Part shown: positions 34,901 through 46,906 of the stretch, piece after piece
Numbering within the stretch: the first letter of the stretch is position 1
Layout: each line of letters opens with the position of its first letter
From: Owenia fusiformis
Taxonomy: Eukaryota > Annelida > Polychaeta > Sabellida > Oweniidae
Assembly (NCBI GenBank): GCA_903813345.2
Contig: CAIIXF020000004.1
Location: forward strand, 2,253,525-2,317,524
Direction: 5' to 3'
Length of the DNA stretch: 64,000 nucleotides
Notes under the pieces: generated by a model
What the model was told of the DNA's origin: nothing
The model's database searches: none
The model's input: only the letters and a program-made list of their open reading frames with translations
Translations under genes and position numbers: made by a program

Positions 34901-36717
34901 GACCAGCGTTTAACAACCTTGAATGTCCCATTAATTCAACAATACCTGGCTGGGGCCCTACAGTACATCATTGTTGTAGTAGAGGTGGATGGTGTGGCAA
35001 CACCGAGGCGCATTGCAGTGGTATCAATTACAGAAGGCTGTACGCACCTACAGGTATGACAACATAATGCCATGGTTTAACTTGACAGTAACAACAGTAA
35101 AATAAGTTGAATATATGTAACCACATTCGACAAAATGGAAAAGAAGGTCAACACAAAACTCACCAACGAAGAGCAGAGGGGAAAAACACCAGGGTTCAAA
35201 GATTACATACGCTTATAATATAAATCTGTATTGGGATGACATCGTCGCTGATTGGTCAAGAGTCGACAAACAAATGAGGTCATCAATGGCGGTTTCAAAA
35301 TTTTCGAGATACGCTTCGAATAATGATGTTCATTTCTGGCGTGTTAACCAATATCATAGCTTCTCATTTCACATCAAGATAAAGAAAGGTGTACGGAATA
35401 TGCCTATATCAATTGAAACATCCCATCGAAGTGTAGTATTTGATAACTAGCCGATGAAAATTCGAACGAACGAAGGCGGTAAGCAAGAAACGTAATTATG
35501 TCTGTCATCTTTAAACTCTGGGGCTTTCCCTCCTCTTAACGAAGAGGTAAATACTAAACATTATCTATTATAACCAATTAGAAATGAGTATTTCAACTTT
35601 ATTTTTTCATTCAGCAGTAATATTGCATACAATTAATACAATATTCTAACAACTTGATATCCTTTTAGATATATAAACCATTTTATAACAATAGTTTGCT
35701 ATAAAATAATGGCTTGTTCACTATAAAATATGTTCTTAAGCATAATTACGCACTAGTCAATAATTACAACTAGGATTTAGTTTCCCTTAGTCGGATTGGC
35801 TGATAAACCACCTTTTAGGGTTGTTGAATTGGCCGCGCGGTCTCGAGCACTGAATACCCAAAGCTACTATAAACGCTTATTTTAGCATAGGGAACTTTAC
35901 GACAACTATGTATGCACAAGTACCAAAGGCAACGGATCAAATATTGTAATACAGAACACAACAAAAACATCTATTTTGATGATTAGTCAGTTGGTGACAT
36001 AAGATTGTAAAGGTGGCAGCATGACCTTATAGGCCTATGACAATCTTTAATTATTAACTCTCAACTGAACATTCAAATTCACGAACTATGCTGCTATTTT
36101 GAACAATTTTTTGAAATATTTTGGACAAATATGAGGCAAAATGGTGAATTATGTATTTGCGTCACTCATACTATGAATGCCTATATTATCAACAAATTAA
36201 GAGATGATCCTTAAATGTTTTTTGTATGTCCGAATTTTACTCTAGTTTTGAAGTATGTAATCAGATTTTGATAATACTGAAAATTAAAAGAGTTATTAAA
36301 GAAAAAGTGACCATTGGACAATTCTGTCCGGACTACTATATTTTCTTTTCCTACTCTAGATATATATTCAACCTTCTCCCCTTTGCTTTTAATTGATAAA
36401 TTTATGAACAATACGAGGGGTGATCCAAAAGTCTTGGACAAAACGCTCTTACATTTCGATCACCCCTCGTATACGTGATAGAGGTGAATATGGTGATATA
36501 TTTATTTTCAGCTCAACACCCTTCAAAGGTGACGATTGATGGTAGATGTGGACCTCTGTTCAATAATCTTGAATGTCCCATTAATTCCTCTATACCTGGC
36601 TGGGGCCCTACGATACACCACTGCTGCAGTGATGGTGGATGGTGTGGCAATACAGGTGACCATTGTAGTGGTATTAATTACAGAGAACTGTATGCACCTA
36701 CAGATATGATGACGTAA
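31963..36717 (+). CDS. Type II membrane protein with stalk repeats and hevein-like domains
   Basis: Exons: 31963-32167, 32423-32503, 33113-33193, 33824-33910, 34862-35053 and 36512-36717; all junctions are phase 1. Exon 1 encodes a 40-residue cytosolic N-terminus and one membrane segment (about 41-67, MIVVAALVSVLIGVCVVSGLA) with no signal peptide, hence type II. Exons 2-4 each encode a 27-29 residue stalk unit (ES/LTTGKxLxxTxAV...N). Exons 5 and 6 each encode a chitin-binding type 1 (hevein)-like module: TDGRCGPxFNNLECP, then HCCSxGGWCGNTxxHCSGINY. Hevein modules bind chitin or GlcNAc and are rare in animals. The sixth exon lacks the GT donor its sister exon has (ACAG|AT) and reads on four codons to TAA. 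A cell-surface chitin receptor or lectin is a reasonable inference. Confidence 0.8.
32250..33910. repeat. Tandem triplication of a stalk exon with its intron
   Basis: Three successive ~690-730 bp units each carry GAAACAGGAGATACAAGTTG-like sequence (about 32250, 32937 and 33665), then an AACGTCACT block, then a stalk exon ending in a phase-1 donor (third copy GTAAAC rather than GTCAGT). The first two units also share downstream sequence with CTACCGGTTGTCGGCT / CTGCCGGTTGTCGGCT. Confidence 0.85.
34168..34730. repeat. ~560-bp foldback element in intron
   Basis: The outer arms contain GCTGGATTTTGATTTTTTTT / AAATTTCAAAATCCAGC and AACCAAGATAACAGAGTTCT / AGAACTCTGTTATCTTGGTT. A second nested inverted pair lies inside (TATATTGCTCTAAATGATAC / GTATCATTTAGAGCAATATA). 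It lies just upstream of the first hevein-like exon. Confidence 0.85.
35054..36410. other. Intron between hevein-like exons
   Basis: AT-rich, no recognisable exon. A short stretch near 35280-35330 (ATCAATGGCGGTTT...TTCGA) faintly recalls the foldback family but is too diverged to call. Confidence 0.4.
36411..36473. repeat. 63-bp mariner-type TIR miniature
   Basis: ATACGAGGGGTGATC and GATCACCCCTCGTAT are perfect inverted ends. The sequence ACGAGGGGTGATCCAAAAG is typical of mariner TIRs. It sits 38 bp upstream of the second hevein-like exon, close enough to overlap its branch point region. Confidence 0.75.
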
Positions 36718-37142
36718 TAATAATGAATATGCTATTACTTGGCATTAATAACAGCAAACACGGATGAAAGGTGCAAAAGCATTTGCCAAAATGGAAAATA
36801 CATGAAGCAGACAAAACGGCATCATCTCAAAGCACTTCATAATGAATAAAACTCCCCCCAGAAAGTTAATGGTTATGATATGAAAAAATGAGACAATAGA
36901 ACTGTGTTTATTCAGTTTATCATAGAAGGCAGTTAAGACACTCCGAAAACGACACAAACATTCATTTAAAACTGAGATGGATTCACAGAGAATAGGTTTG
37001 TCTCCAAACGAGCATTTAAAGTGCCATTCAAACATTGATATATTTGCATCAGCTGATCAAAACAGTTGACCCAGAAAACCTGTTACGCTTTCGGTCAGTA
37101 TTGTACCTGTCTGATTGTCATTTTACGTTTTAGAGCAATATC

Positions 37143-37154
37143 AAATAGTCCAGG

Positions 37155-37190
<36 letters not shown>

Positions 37191-39357
37191 TCATCAAACA
37201 TAAAATGTATACATATAGGTGAAATATTATACAAGTCACTCCATTACCCATTCATTCACATTCTCCACTCATACCATTATACTGTTAAAATCCATTTTCA
37301 TTTTTAAACAATAATCTAAATATGCCTTAAAGTTGTAATAATTTGGAGGCTCTTGTTGCATTTTCTTATTATATAAGTAGTACTTTCCTATAATAATTAC
37401 CATATTTTCAAAATCACTCCATTTTGGGCTACCAAATACTACTGTAAGCAGAGAAAAATTTTCGAGATCTTTTAATGTATTATCTATTATTGATTTCCAA
37501 AACTGTTTCGTATAATCACAATTAAAGAAGATGTGGTCACAAGTTTCTATGTTCACATGGCAAAACTCACACATTGGTGAAGGTGTTATTTTGTATTGAA
37601 ATAGTTCACTGTTTGTATACAAAATATTGTTTATGAGCTTATATTGAAATGCCTTATGTTTTGAATATGTCAGGGTTTTATGAAAGTGTTCATAGTAAAA
37701 TGACCAATCTTCTTCTTTAATATGATATTTATCTGATAAAGTGTGTTTTGCTGTTGGATATTCTGCAATAGCTTCCAGCAATATTTTATAAAATTCTCTA
37801 GATGTACATTCTAAAAAGTTGACTTCTGTATCGTTTTTTATTACCATTATATTTTCTAGAGATACCTGGTCATTCATATTTCCATTCGGTACTCTTAACC
37901 AATCTGATGGTATTGCCTGAATGAGGCCAAACCATTTTAGCATATAATTGTGTGAGAGTCCAGTTTGCATTTTGACCTGATTCCATGATTTAACCATTCC
38001 ATTAAGCATAACATCTTTGATTCTTAGAAAACCTTTATCATAAAATTCCTTCCAAAATATTGATTTATTTCTGATGACAATGTTCTCATTATTCCAAATT
38101 ATTTCATCCAATGTATTTTTCTTTGGTCTCCTTAAAAGCTTATATGCCTTTAAAATATTATGATAAAATCTTGGGCTAATTGCATTTAGTTTATTTATGT
38201 CAAAATTGCAGTTTAGTAAAAGTAGAAGCCCGCCATATTTATGGAGATAATGATTTGGAATAATTGTCCATTGTGATTCCTTTTTAGTATCCTTTAAAAG
38301 CTTTTGGGCCCATCTTAATTGAGAGGTTTGAATTTTGGTTTTGAGGTCGCTCATGTTGAGTCCACCTTTTTTAATTGTTGAAATAAGTGCTTTTCTTTTA
38401 ATCTTGTCATTTCCGTTCCAAATAAATTTAAAAACAATTCCGTTTATTTCCTTTACATAACAATCATCTGTTTCAATAACTGAACTAATAAAGCTAAATT
38501 TTGACAGCCCAAAAGTTTTTACGATCTGTATTTTACCTAAAATTGTCAAATTTCTACTTTGCCATAGGCTCAATACCTGCTTAAGGTGATTAATTGTCGA
38601 CCTAAAATTTTTCTCTGCTTTGAGCTTTCTATCATAATTAAAATACACTCCAAGAATTTTAATTTCTTGAACTTGTTTCAAATGTTCAATGTCCCAAATT
38701 TGATCTTTAAATCTTCCTATTGTAAAAAGTTCAGTTTTGTCTAAGTTTGTTTTAAGGCCACTGCATTTTTCAAAGCTATCAAGTACTTTCATTGACTGCA
38801 GTATGGAGTTTTTATCCCTAACAAACAACGTCATATCATCTGCATATATGCTCAGTTTTATTTCTTTATTACCAATTTGAATTCCTTTTATTAATACATC
38901 ATCTCTTATATTTTGGGCTAGAAACTCCACTGCAATGATGAAGAGTACTGGTGATAATGGATCACCTTGTTTAATTCCCTTTTCTATTTTAAATTTTTCC
39001 CCGCAGAACCCCAAATTCATAACTTGGGCAGTTATATTACAATACAATATTTTAACCCATGAAATAACATATTCTCCGAAATTTAGTTTTTCTAAAGCTT
39101 TTATTAAAAAATCGTGGCTTAGAGAATCAAAGGCCTTGAGAAAGTCAACAGCTACGAAAGCGCCCCCTATATTCTCATCTTCTGTATAAAACATCATGTC
39201 ATCTATTAATCTTATAATTTCAGCCATTTGTCTTTCTTTTATGAATGCTGCTTGATCTGATTTAATTAATTTGCCTAATACAGATTCAATGCGCTTGCAC
39301 ATAACTTTGGAAATAATTTTTGCATCCACATTTATTAATGAAATAGTCCAGGGTATT
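37143..39357 (-). mobile_element. Recent 5'-truncated L1-like LINE with 17-bp target-site duplication
   Basis: AAATAGTCCAGGGTATT flanks the element exactly (37143-37159 and 39341-39357). On the minus strand the insert runs from 39340 to a ~30-nt poly(A) tail (T-run 37158-37188), with AATAAA at its start. The 5' end falls inside ORF2, and the frame stays open to the stop at 37269, about 690 codons. It encodes an RT with VDFLKAFDSL, KQGDPLSPVLF and YADDMTLF, and a C-terminal CCHC motif (CEFCHV..CDHIFFNC). No endonuclease domain is left. Intact frame and perfect duplication indicate a young insertion. Its host interval is between hevein-like exon 36512 and the PAN gene. Confidence 0.96.
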
Positions 39358-39433
39358 GGCAGCGACTTAATTTGGCAAACTTTAACAGTTTGTTAAAATA
39401 AAACGTCCGCCAAAGTAAGTAGAATATATAGTA

Positions 39434-40425
39434 CAGGGTGACCGGAAAAAAAGGAGACCATTGAAATAGGCAATATCTCCTAAAATAGACTAGTGACATC
39501 AATGAAATTTTGCATACATCAGTACAGTTCTATGGAAATTTGTTCCTGAAAGTGTCAATACAAGCAGTCAACTGGTTCAGGAGCTATGATCATTTACATA
39601 ACATGCTCCAAATAGGCGCAATTGAGACCAACGCAGAGCTGGATACATTTGGCAAATACCCTTACATATTCCGACCTTGTTATGGCATTACATTTAGCAT
39701 TTATTGCCACCTTTAGGTCAGCAATTGTCTCAGGATTGTTTTGGTACACATTGTCTTTCAAATTGCCCCACAAAAAGAAATCAGGTGGATTCAAATTTGA
39801 GGTGTATGGAGACGAAGCTTATCTGACCTATGGCTTCTGACTCAGTGGTCCCACTCAGTTACAGTATCATCCTAAGGAGGTTTTGGGCAGCCCTTGGTTT
39901 TCATATGGGATTTAATTGTGCCATATAGTGGTTTTAGTAACATGGCACTATGCCCAATACCTAAAGTGACTCTTAAGATTTGGTAAATCAGCACTTTGGC
40001 AACAGGATGATGAACCACATGTCAGATAACCCTTCATTGCCATTACGGCCTAGACTTGAATCCTGCTGATTTCTTTTTGTATGGATATTTGAAAGACAAT
40101 CTATACCAAAACAATCCTCAGACTATTGTTGACCTAAAGAAGGCAATCACTGCTATATGTAATGCCATAATAATGCCATAGAGGGCAGAACATGTAAGGG
40201 TAGTTTGCCATATGAATCCAACTCTGCGTTGGTCTCAATTGTGCCTATTTGGAGCATGTTATGTAAATGATCATAGCTCCTGAACCAGTTGAATGCTTGT
40301 ATTGAAACCTTCAGTAACAAATTTCCATATAACTGTTCCAGTGTATGCAAAATTTCATTGATGGCACTTGTCTAGTTTAGGAGAAATTGATTACTTCAAT
40401 GGTCTCCTTTTTTCCGGTCACCCTG
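39434..40425. mobile_element. Palindromic mariner/Tc1-type element with duplicated transposase ends
   Basis: TIRs CAGGGTGACCGGAAAAAAAG / TTTTTTCCGGTCACCCTG are flanked by TA (39432-39433 and 40426-40427), as for Tc1/mariner. The left arm on the minus strand encodes NPPDFFLWGNLKDNVYQNN and the TIADLK that follows, the C-terminal block of a DDE transposase. The right arm on the plus strand encodes the matching block (LNPADFFLYGYLKDNLYQNN, then TIVDLK). Both ends are therefore inverted copies of the 3' end of one parent transposon, with ~260 bp of other sequence between. It is non-autonomous. Confidence 0.88.
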
Positions 40426-40427
40426 TA

Positions 40428-41188
40428 TATCCAATTTGGCGAGATCATCATAGGTCCGTCATCATCATTAGCTATCGATGTTTCGAGTAAAGTTGAAAGT
40501 GTGATCGAGAATTTATTTTTTATTCAGTGATTTATTTGAGATGTATGCTTTTTTCAACAGAGATATGTAGACGAGCCGAAAAACATCGTAAGATTGTACT
40601 AAGGATTCCGGTGAAAATACAGGATAATGACATAAGACTGTTAATAAAATTATACCATTCGAAAGCTTGAGAATCATTTCATGATCGTTGGGGGTCAAGC
40701 AGCATTGGACCGTTTACATGTATATGTTCAGTGACAACGATGGCAACCAGCTCGTTTTGAATAAAATGCCAGCTTGATCACAGCATCAAATACAAAAGAT
40801 TACATGCTGTTATTGAAATAAACATGCAGTTATAAATTACAAATCGTTATGTTGTCGCAAAGGTAATTTATCATGAAAAGATCTAAAACCAGTAATGATT
40901 GTTGGCATCGCATGGTAATTATATTTGGTACCATATATTGGATGTCAAAAACCTCAGCACTAAACATTTTTGTGAAACAAATGACACATTATGTTGGAAG
41001 TGATCCCTTAATATATACTGCCATGGGCTATTGTACTCAAGTAGTTTTAATATGCATAAACATGCAACTACTTCGTGTTTTATTTACTTCATGAAATCAA
41101 ATCAATAAATACACGAGAAGATTCCCAATTCAAGTATTAAAAGAACACGATCAGTATCATATTTTCGATTTTCTAAGAACATAAAAAT
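40428..41188. other. 5' flank of PAN gene, no other gene
   Basis: AT-rich. An open frame at 40873 has no recognisable domain. The promoter of the next gene should be here, but no element is distinct enough to name. Confidence 0.4.
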
Positions 41189-41558
41189 ATGGATAACGTT
41201 TTAATTATTTTAATTGTTTCGATTAACATGCTTTTCATAGGACTTGACTATATTGGAGCAATAAGCAGCTACGGAGTCTCTTATAAGCATTACCGAAAAA
41301 ATGGTCAATTTTACAACTTTTCACGTTCTAGTATCAGTAGATCAGTTATGGAATTTGGCAGATATGATATGGAAATAGCAGCCATTCAATGCTTATTATC
41401 GTGCGGAAATGCAGCTGGGAGTCCAAAGTGCGTCGCTGTAAATTTCAACACTGAAAATGCAACTTGCGAACTTCTCTCCACACAACCGAACACAACATTT
41501 GATCTTCATATCATAAGTGATGCTAAGTGGGTGCTGTACACAGAGAAATATTTAATAG
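41189..41558 (+). CDS. First exon of a secreted PAN/apple-like protein
   Basis: The ATG at 41189 is preceded in frame by a stop, so this is a first coding exon. Residues 1-27 form a signal peptide or anchor (NVLIILIVSINMLFIGLDYIG). A PAN/apple-like core follows, with Cys68, Cys72, Cys81 and Cys93 (C-x3-C-x8-C-x11-C) and the typical aliphatic-aromatic word CVAVNF between them. N-glycosylation sites occur at NFS, NAT and NTT. It ends at a phase-1 donor after YLIG (41558). PAN modules bind proteins or sugars outside the cell. The downstream exons may include the hevein-like exon at 51762 and the PAN exon ending at 60530, which have the same phase and strand; two LINE-size insertions lie between. 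Confidence 0.78.
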
Positions 41559-43081
41559 GTATAACCGATAAACAAATTCACGGTCTTCCTAATTTGCTTT
41601 GCGCTTTTTCTATCCGTTTACTGTGTTTTTCTTTCACTTACTAAAGTGTCCGGCAATTCCAAGGGCTTATTTAATACCCGGGGCATAGTTGTGTACCAAA
41701 TGAAACAGAACAGTCAAGACGCCATTTCGTTTAAAAATGTGAAATTATATGTAACAGCAAAATAAGAACATATGCAACAATGTTGTCCCAATTGTTAATA
41801 TAAATATTAAAAGTGTATCTCATAAACACTAATCCACAGTAAAAATATTACGTCCACAGATCTCTTTATTTTCTAAAATCTCTCTTAAGACGACTAAAAT
41901 GCTCAAAACTAGGATGTGTCACCTGGACCATAAGGGGATGTAAATGTTTGTACCAACACTGCGCCTTTTCACAAATTTATTTTGTATGTCCATGTCATTT
42001 GAGAAAATGTTTTTACAAACGAAGAGGCATTTTTAAAGTGAATTTAGATTTTTAAGTATACGATATACTCTCTTGAGTAAATGTGCCCTCTTAACGTGTC
42101 CTCGTTGACACGAATTTTGAACGTGATAGTTATCAGCATGTATGTTCACAAAATATGGATGTCTAATTTCCAATACAACATCAACTATAATGGCTCTGTT
42201 GAGCACAGGCTGGTTTGTTTCATAATGCTAATGTGTAAATCTGGGAGTCGATATATAATATACCACCCCAAAATGCAAAAGTGAGCGGTCATCGTCGTGA
42301 CGGCGATTTGAGTATCTTATGATTATAAATGCCACATATAAGTGTTAGAATATGTTTGAATCGCGCACAATGTTTTATCACAGTCCAATAAAAATATCCT
42401 GAAATAAGCGGATTATTAGCAATTTCAGAAAATGCAAGGTATCAGTCCAGTGTAAAACGTGTCCAGTGTGAAACGTTTTCAAAGCTGTTTATTAAAAACT
42501 CCCACGATGCATTTAGTTATATTATACTACGCTATAAGACTACTGATAGAGCCAATATACCTGTTTATAATGTTTATTATATTTTATTTTCATTCTTTGT
42601 TAATATAAGATGTTCATGTGCACGCCATTGAGGGATGTTTTTGACGGCCATTTTGAATTTTCGCAAGGTTTTGCATTCAAAAGTAATATATATATCAATA
42701 AATCACGGTTTATTTTCTACAATATGAACATAAATAAAGGATATCAATGCTTCAATTTCCCCCAAAAAATTCTGAACAAAAAATTAAAAAATCAAAATGG
42801 CAACCAGTCTGTCAATTCATCTTGCGACTCATTTTGTGAGAATATCACATTAATTTTCATGCTTCTCACAAAAAGCAATGAATACGTTAACGTCTGATAT
42901 TTGTTTCACCAGTCTTTGACATAAGATATCTCAACTAATATAACCAAACGATAACCAAGCATTTTCCATAGCTACCTATTTATGTTACATAGACGTATTT
43001 GAATATATCCCCCTTGTCATCCATCAACATTAGACAATGGCCAGTTCTCACTTATTCGTAGTCTAGCTACAAGTCCTTGTG
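41559..43081. other. Intronic or intergenic, no gene recognised
   Basis: AT-rich. Open frames at 42081 and 42610 have no recognisable domain. Confidence 0.4.
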
Positions 43082-43181
43082 ACCCCCATTACAACATTTT
43101 TTTTTTATTATTTCTTTATTCAAACAGTACAAGTACAATAATTAGAACAGTTCAGATATTTTTCACACCACCTCCATTCAT

Positions 43182-46100
43182 TCAGACATTTGCAACAGGC
43201 ATACTTTTAAGTTCAGGTACATAATAAAACATATTTTTTTCAAATTGCGCCTCATACAAATTGGGATTCACTTCGTCGAACTCTTTAATAAAAATATAGT
43301 ACTTAATTGCAAGGGTAAGTCTATTTGGTAAGATATTTTTCTTATTAGCTTGCCTTCCAAAAACCATGTCATGGGCGTTAAAATCGAAATCAACTTTAAA
43401 TATACGCTTTAAATTCCCTTTGATTGCTTCCAGAAATATTTGAATTCTTTTGCACTCCCAGAATTTGTGTTTTAACGTATCTCGAAAGGCACAATAGTTA
43501 CATTTAGAGTCATTTTTAATGCCTATCTGCGCTAAAAAGGCATTTGTAGTGCAGATACCATGAAGTATTTTAAACTGAAGTTGTCGCGCTTTATTCTGTT
43601 TCGTACACATATAAGGCATTTTAAAATAATCGGTTCTCTTTAATTCACAATCATGTTTGTCTTTATATAACGGTTCCAAGAACTTGTTTCCATTTAATAT
43701 TGTTTGAATTGATTTAACCGTTATACTAGAGATTGTCACCTGTTTTTCACCAAGTTTCAAATACACGAGTTCTTCCTGTATGCTGGGTTCAAAGGTCGAA
43801 CTTAAATCTGATTTCAATAGAAATTTCCAATCATTTGGTATAGCCGATATGATTGAAAAATACTCAAAAAAGTTGATATTAATATTATACTTAGTCTTAA
43901 ACTCATTGTACTGTAAAAAAAGCCCCATTCTCGTTAAGAAGGTCATTAATATAAATGACCCCCTTTTCCATGACATGTTTGTACATCACCTCCTTATCAT
44001 TAATTAGAATTGATTTGTTATTCCAAATTATTTCACCTTTAACCCCTGAACTGGTTCTAGGCGGCGACCTATTTCTTAATTCTGAATAGTTTCGAAGCAA
44101 ATTCATATAAAAGGTAGGAACACTGTGTGCCAGTGTTTTAATATCATAATTACACTGCAACAAAAAACTCAGTCCTCCAAGACGCTTGAAATAAACTTGA
44201 GGAATAAGCTTCCAGTGACTAGTTCGTGTGTCAAGTAAACGTCTTAACCACATTAATTTCAAGGCTTTCTCCATTGTGAACATATTAATCATTCTTAGAC
44301 CCCCATCCTCAAAATCCCCTATTAAAGTATTTCGCTTAATTTTCTCACCCTTTCCTCCCCATAAAAAAGAATAGACTAGTCGTTGAGCCTTCGTCAAGAT
44401 ATCATCAGGCGTATTGGTCATTGTCATCGAGTATATTAGCTTCGACACTGCCTGGGACTTAATTATGAGTACCTTTCCATAAAAAGTAAGATCTCGCTTT
44501 GACCACAATATAAGAACCTTTTCAAGCATATTTAACTTTCTCTCAAAATTATCCGTGTTATTTGCATTTGTGTCATATGATATTTTTATCCCTAAAAGTC
44601 TACTTGGTATCTTTACCCATTTCAGACCAAAAAGGTTTATTTCATTATTATGACGATCACTTCCAATATACATACACTCTGTTTTTTCTCTATTAATACA
44701 TAAACCTGATATTAGTCTGAAATCTTCAAAGATGTCCAATGCTTTTTGTAATGACGTTACGTCCTTAAGAGTCAACGTGGTATCATCTGCAAAAATCGCT
44801 AGTTTTTGACTTGCCTCGCCAATGTCAACTCCCTGTATACCATTGTCTTGTCTAATTTTTAAGGCTAGCATCTCTATAACAAGTAAAAAATTCAAGCAAC
44901 TGATCGGGTCCCCCTGCCTGCATGAGCGTTTAACACTAAACCAGCCAGTCGACACGTTGTTGTTAAGGACGCAACTTTTAATATCATTATTAAACATCTT
45001 AACCCATCGGATCAGGTCATCTCCGAAATTAAACACCCTCGACACTCGACACTGTCGTAGGCTTTGAGAAAATCCACCATACAAACGATTCCATGTATAC
45101 CCCTCTTCTTGGTGTATTCCAAAAGATCCTCGACATAGCGAATATTTTCTCCGATAAACCTCCCTTCAATAAAAGCAGTTTGATCCGATCCAATAATTTT
45201 ACCTAGAACAGCATTTATTCTCTGTGCTATTGATTTGGATGCAATTTTATAATCAATTGGTCGCCAATTTTTTAAATATTCTGAATCTTTTTCTCCCTTC
45301 GGTATAAGGGATATAACACCTTGCCTTTGGCTCATTGAAAGAATACCCTTTTCAAATGCAAAATTGAATGAGTTAACTACGGATTCTTTAATGTCATCCC
45401 AAAAATGCTTGTACCATTCGGAGCTAAGACCGTCACTTCCGGGTGTTTTCCATTTTTAAATCTCTTTAAGGCTCTAAAACATTCATCAGTTGTTAAGGTT
45501 CCCTCACATGATAATTGTTCATTATTATCTAATTTATCTATTTGTATTCCTTCATCAAAACGTCTAAATTTCTCACAATCTTTTAATGATTTCGATGAAT
45601 ATAGTTCTTCATAAAATGCTTTTATTTGATTAAGAATTTCAGTCTCATCCGTAACAATGGCTCCATCAACAATAAGTCTTGTAATGTGTTTTTTATTATG
45701 GTTAGATTTTTCCAAATTGAAAAAATACTGAGTACTTTTCTCCCCCTTTTCAACCCATTCAGCCCTTGAGCGTTGGATTGCCCCTTCAGCTTTATACTGA
45801 TAAATGTCATTTAGTTTAGATTTTGCTTCATCGTATTTCCTACAGTTGTCTGCATTAAGATTATTTCCGTTGACCAGCTCACTGTCTAGATTCTCTAATA
45901 ATTTAATTAGCTCTATCTCTTGCGCCCTAAGTGCCCTGGCCTTTTGCTTAGAAAACTCAATAGTTCGAACTTTAACTTTGTATTTTAGAAATTCCCACAT
46001 TTGGATATTATCAAGGTCATTATATTTTGTTTTAACATCTTTCACCAATTTCCTGATAATATTTTGATATTCTTCATTCTCAATCAGTTTATTATTAATT

Positions 46101-46906
46101 TTCCAAAAGCCAGGGCCTCGTTTATTATTTCCATTTGACATAGTGTCTAGTAATACACATTTGTGATCAGACTTAACCGATGGAGCTATCTTACAGAGGC
46201 TACTGTTACCCATATTTCTTTTAATGAACCACATATCTAACCTACTTTTGGAAAGAGAATTTCGCATGTCATCTTTTGCATAAGATTCATAGGTATATTG
46301 AATTTTTGTGGGGTTCTGATGCCTCCATATATCAACGAGGTCATAAAATTTAACTAAATCCAGCAGCGCCCCACGAGATGCATCATTATTTTGAATATGT
46401 TCAACATTTTTTGAATATCTGTCTAATCTATTATCCATAGTAACATTAAAATCTCCCCCTAGAATCAGATTTTCCTGTGAAAATTCTGTTGTTATAATTG
46501 CTGATACATGGTCGAAAAACTCTTTCCTAACATTTTCATCATTTGGAGCATATATATTGCATAACGTGTAGTTTTTAGCCTCACTTTGTATTTGAATGAT
46601 GATGTATCTTCCTTCAGTGTCACTCAACTGTTTTATGATGGATATACGGTTATTTCCCAATAAAATAGCTACTCCCCGTTCATTTCGAAGTCTGCCATGA
46701 GAAAATATACACTTCCCTAACCCCCATTCATTTTCCCATCTCTTACTATCATCTACACTTGAATGCGTTTCTTGAAGGAATACAACATCATTCTTAAAAC
46801 GTTTTACGTATAAAAATATAGATCTTCTCTTCGAGTGACTCCTAATGCCTCTTACATTAAGAGTGCATAATCTTAAATTTGTGTGTGGACCTTTAGTAGC
46901 AGCACA
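43182..46906 (-). pseudogene. LINE ORF2: endonuclease-reverse transcriptase, frameshifted
   Basis: The open frame begins after a stop near 46915, without an ATG. It opens with an APE-type endonuclease: LRLCTLNVRGI, VVFLQETHSS, LILGGDFNVTMD, and SDHKCVLL at its end. RT follows: FIEGRFIGENIR, MVDFLKAYDS, RQGDPISCLNFLL, FADDTTLT. Last comes a C-terminal Cys/His motif (CNYCAFRDTLKHKFWEC). Three breaks split it, near 45440, 45060 and 43915. The last is at a run of seven A/T and could be a sequencing slip. Otherwise every domain is present in order. Confidence 0.9.

Noticed and set aside
35280-35330. Possible fourth foldback-family copy
   Set aside because: Only a short similarity around ATGGCGG and TTCGA; too diverged to support.
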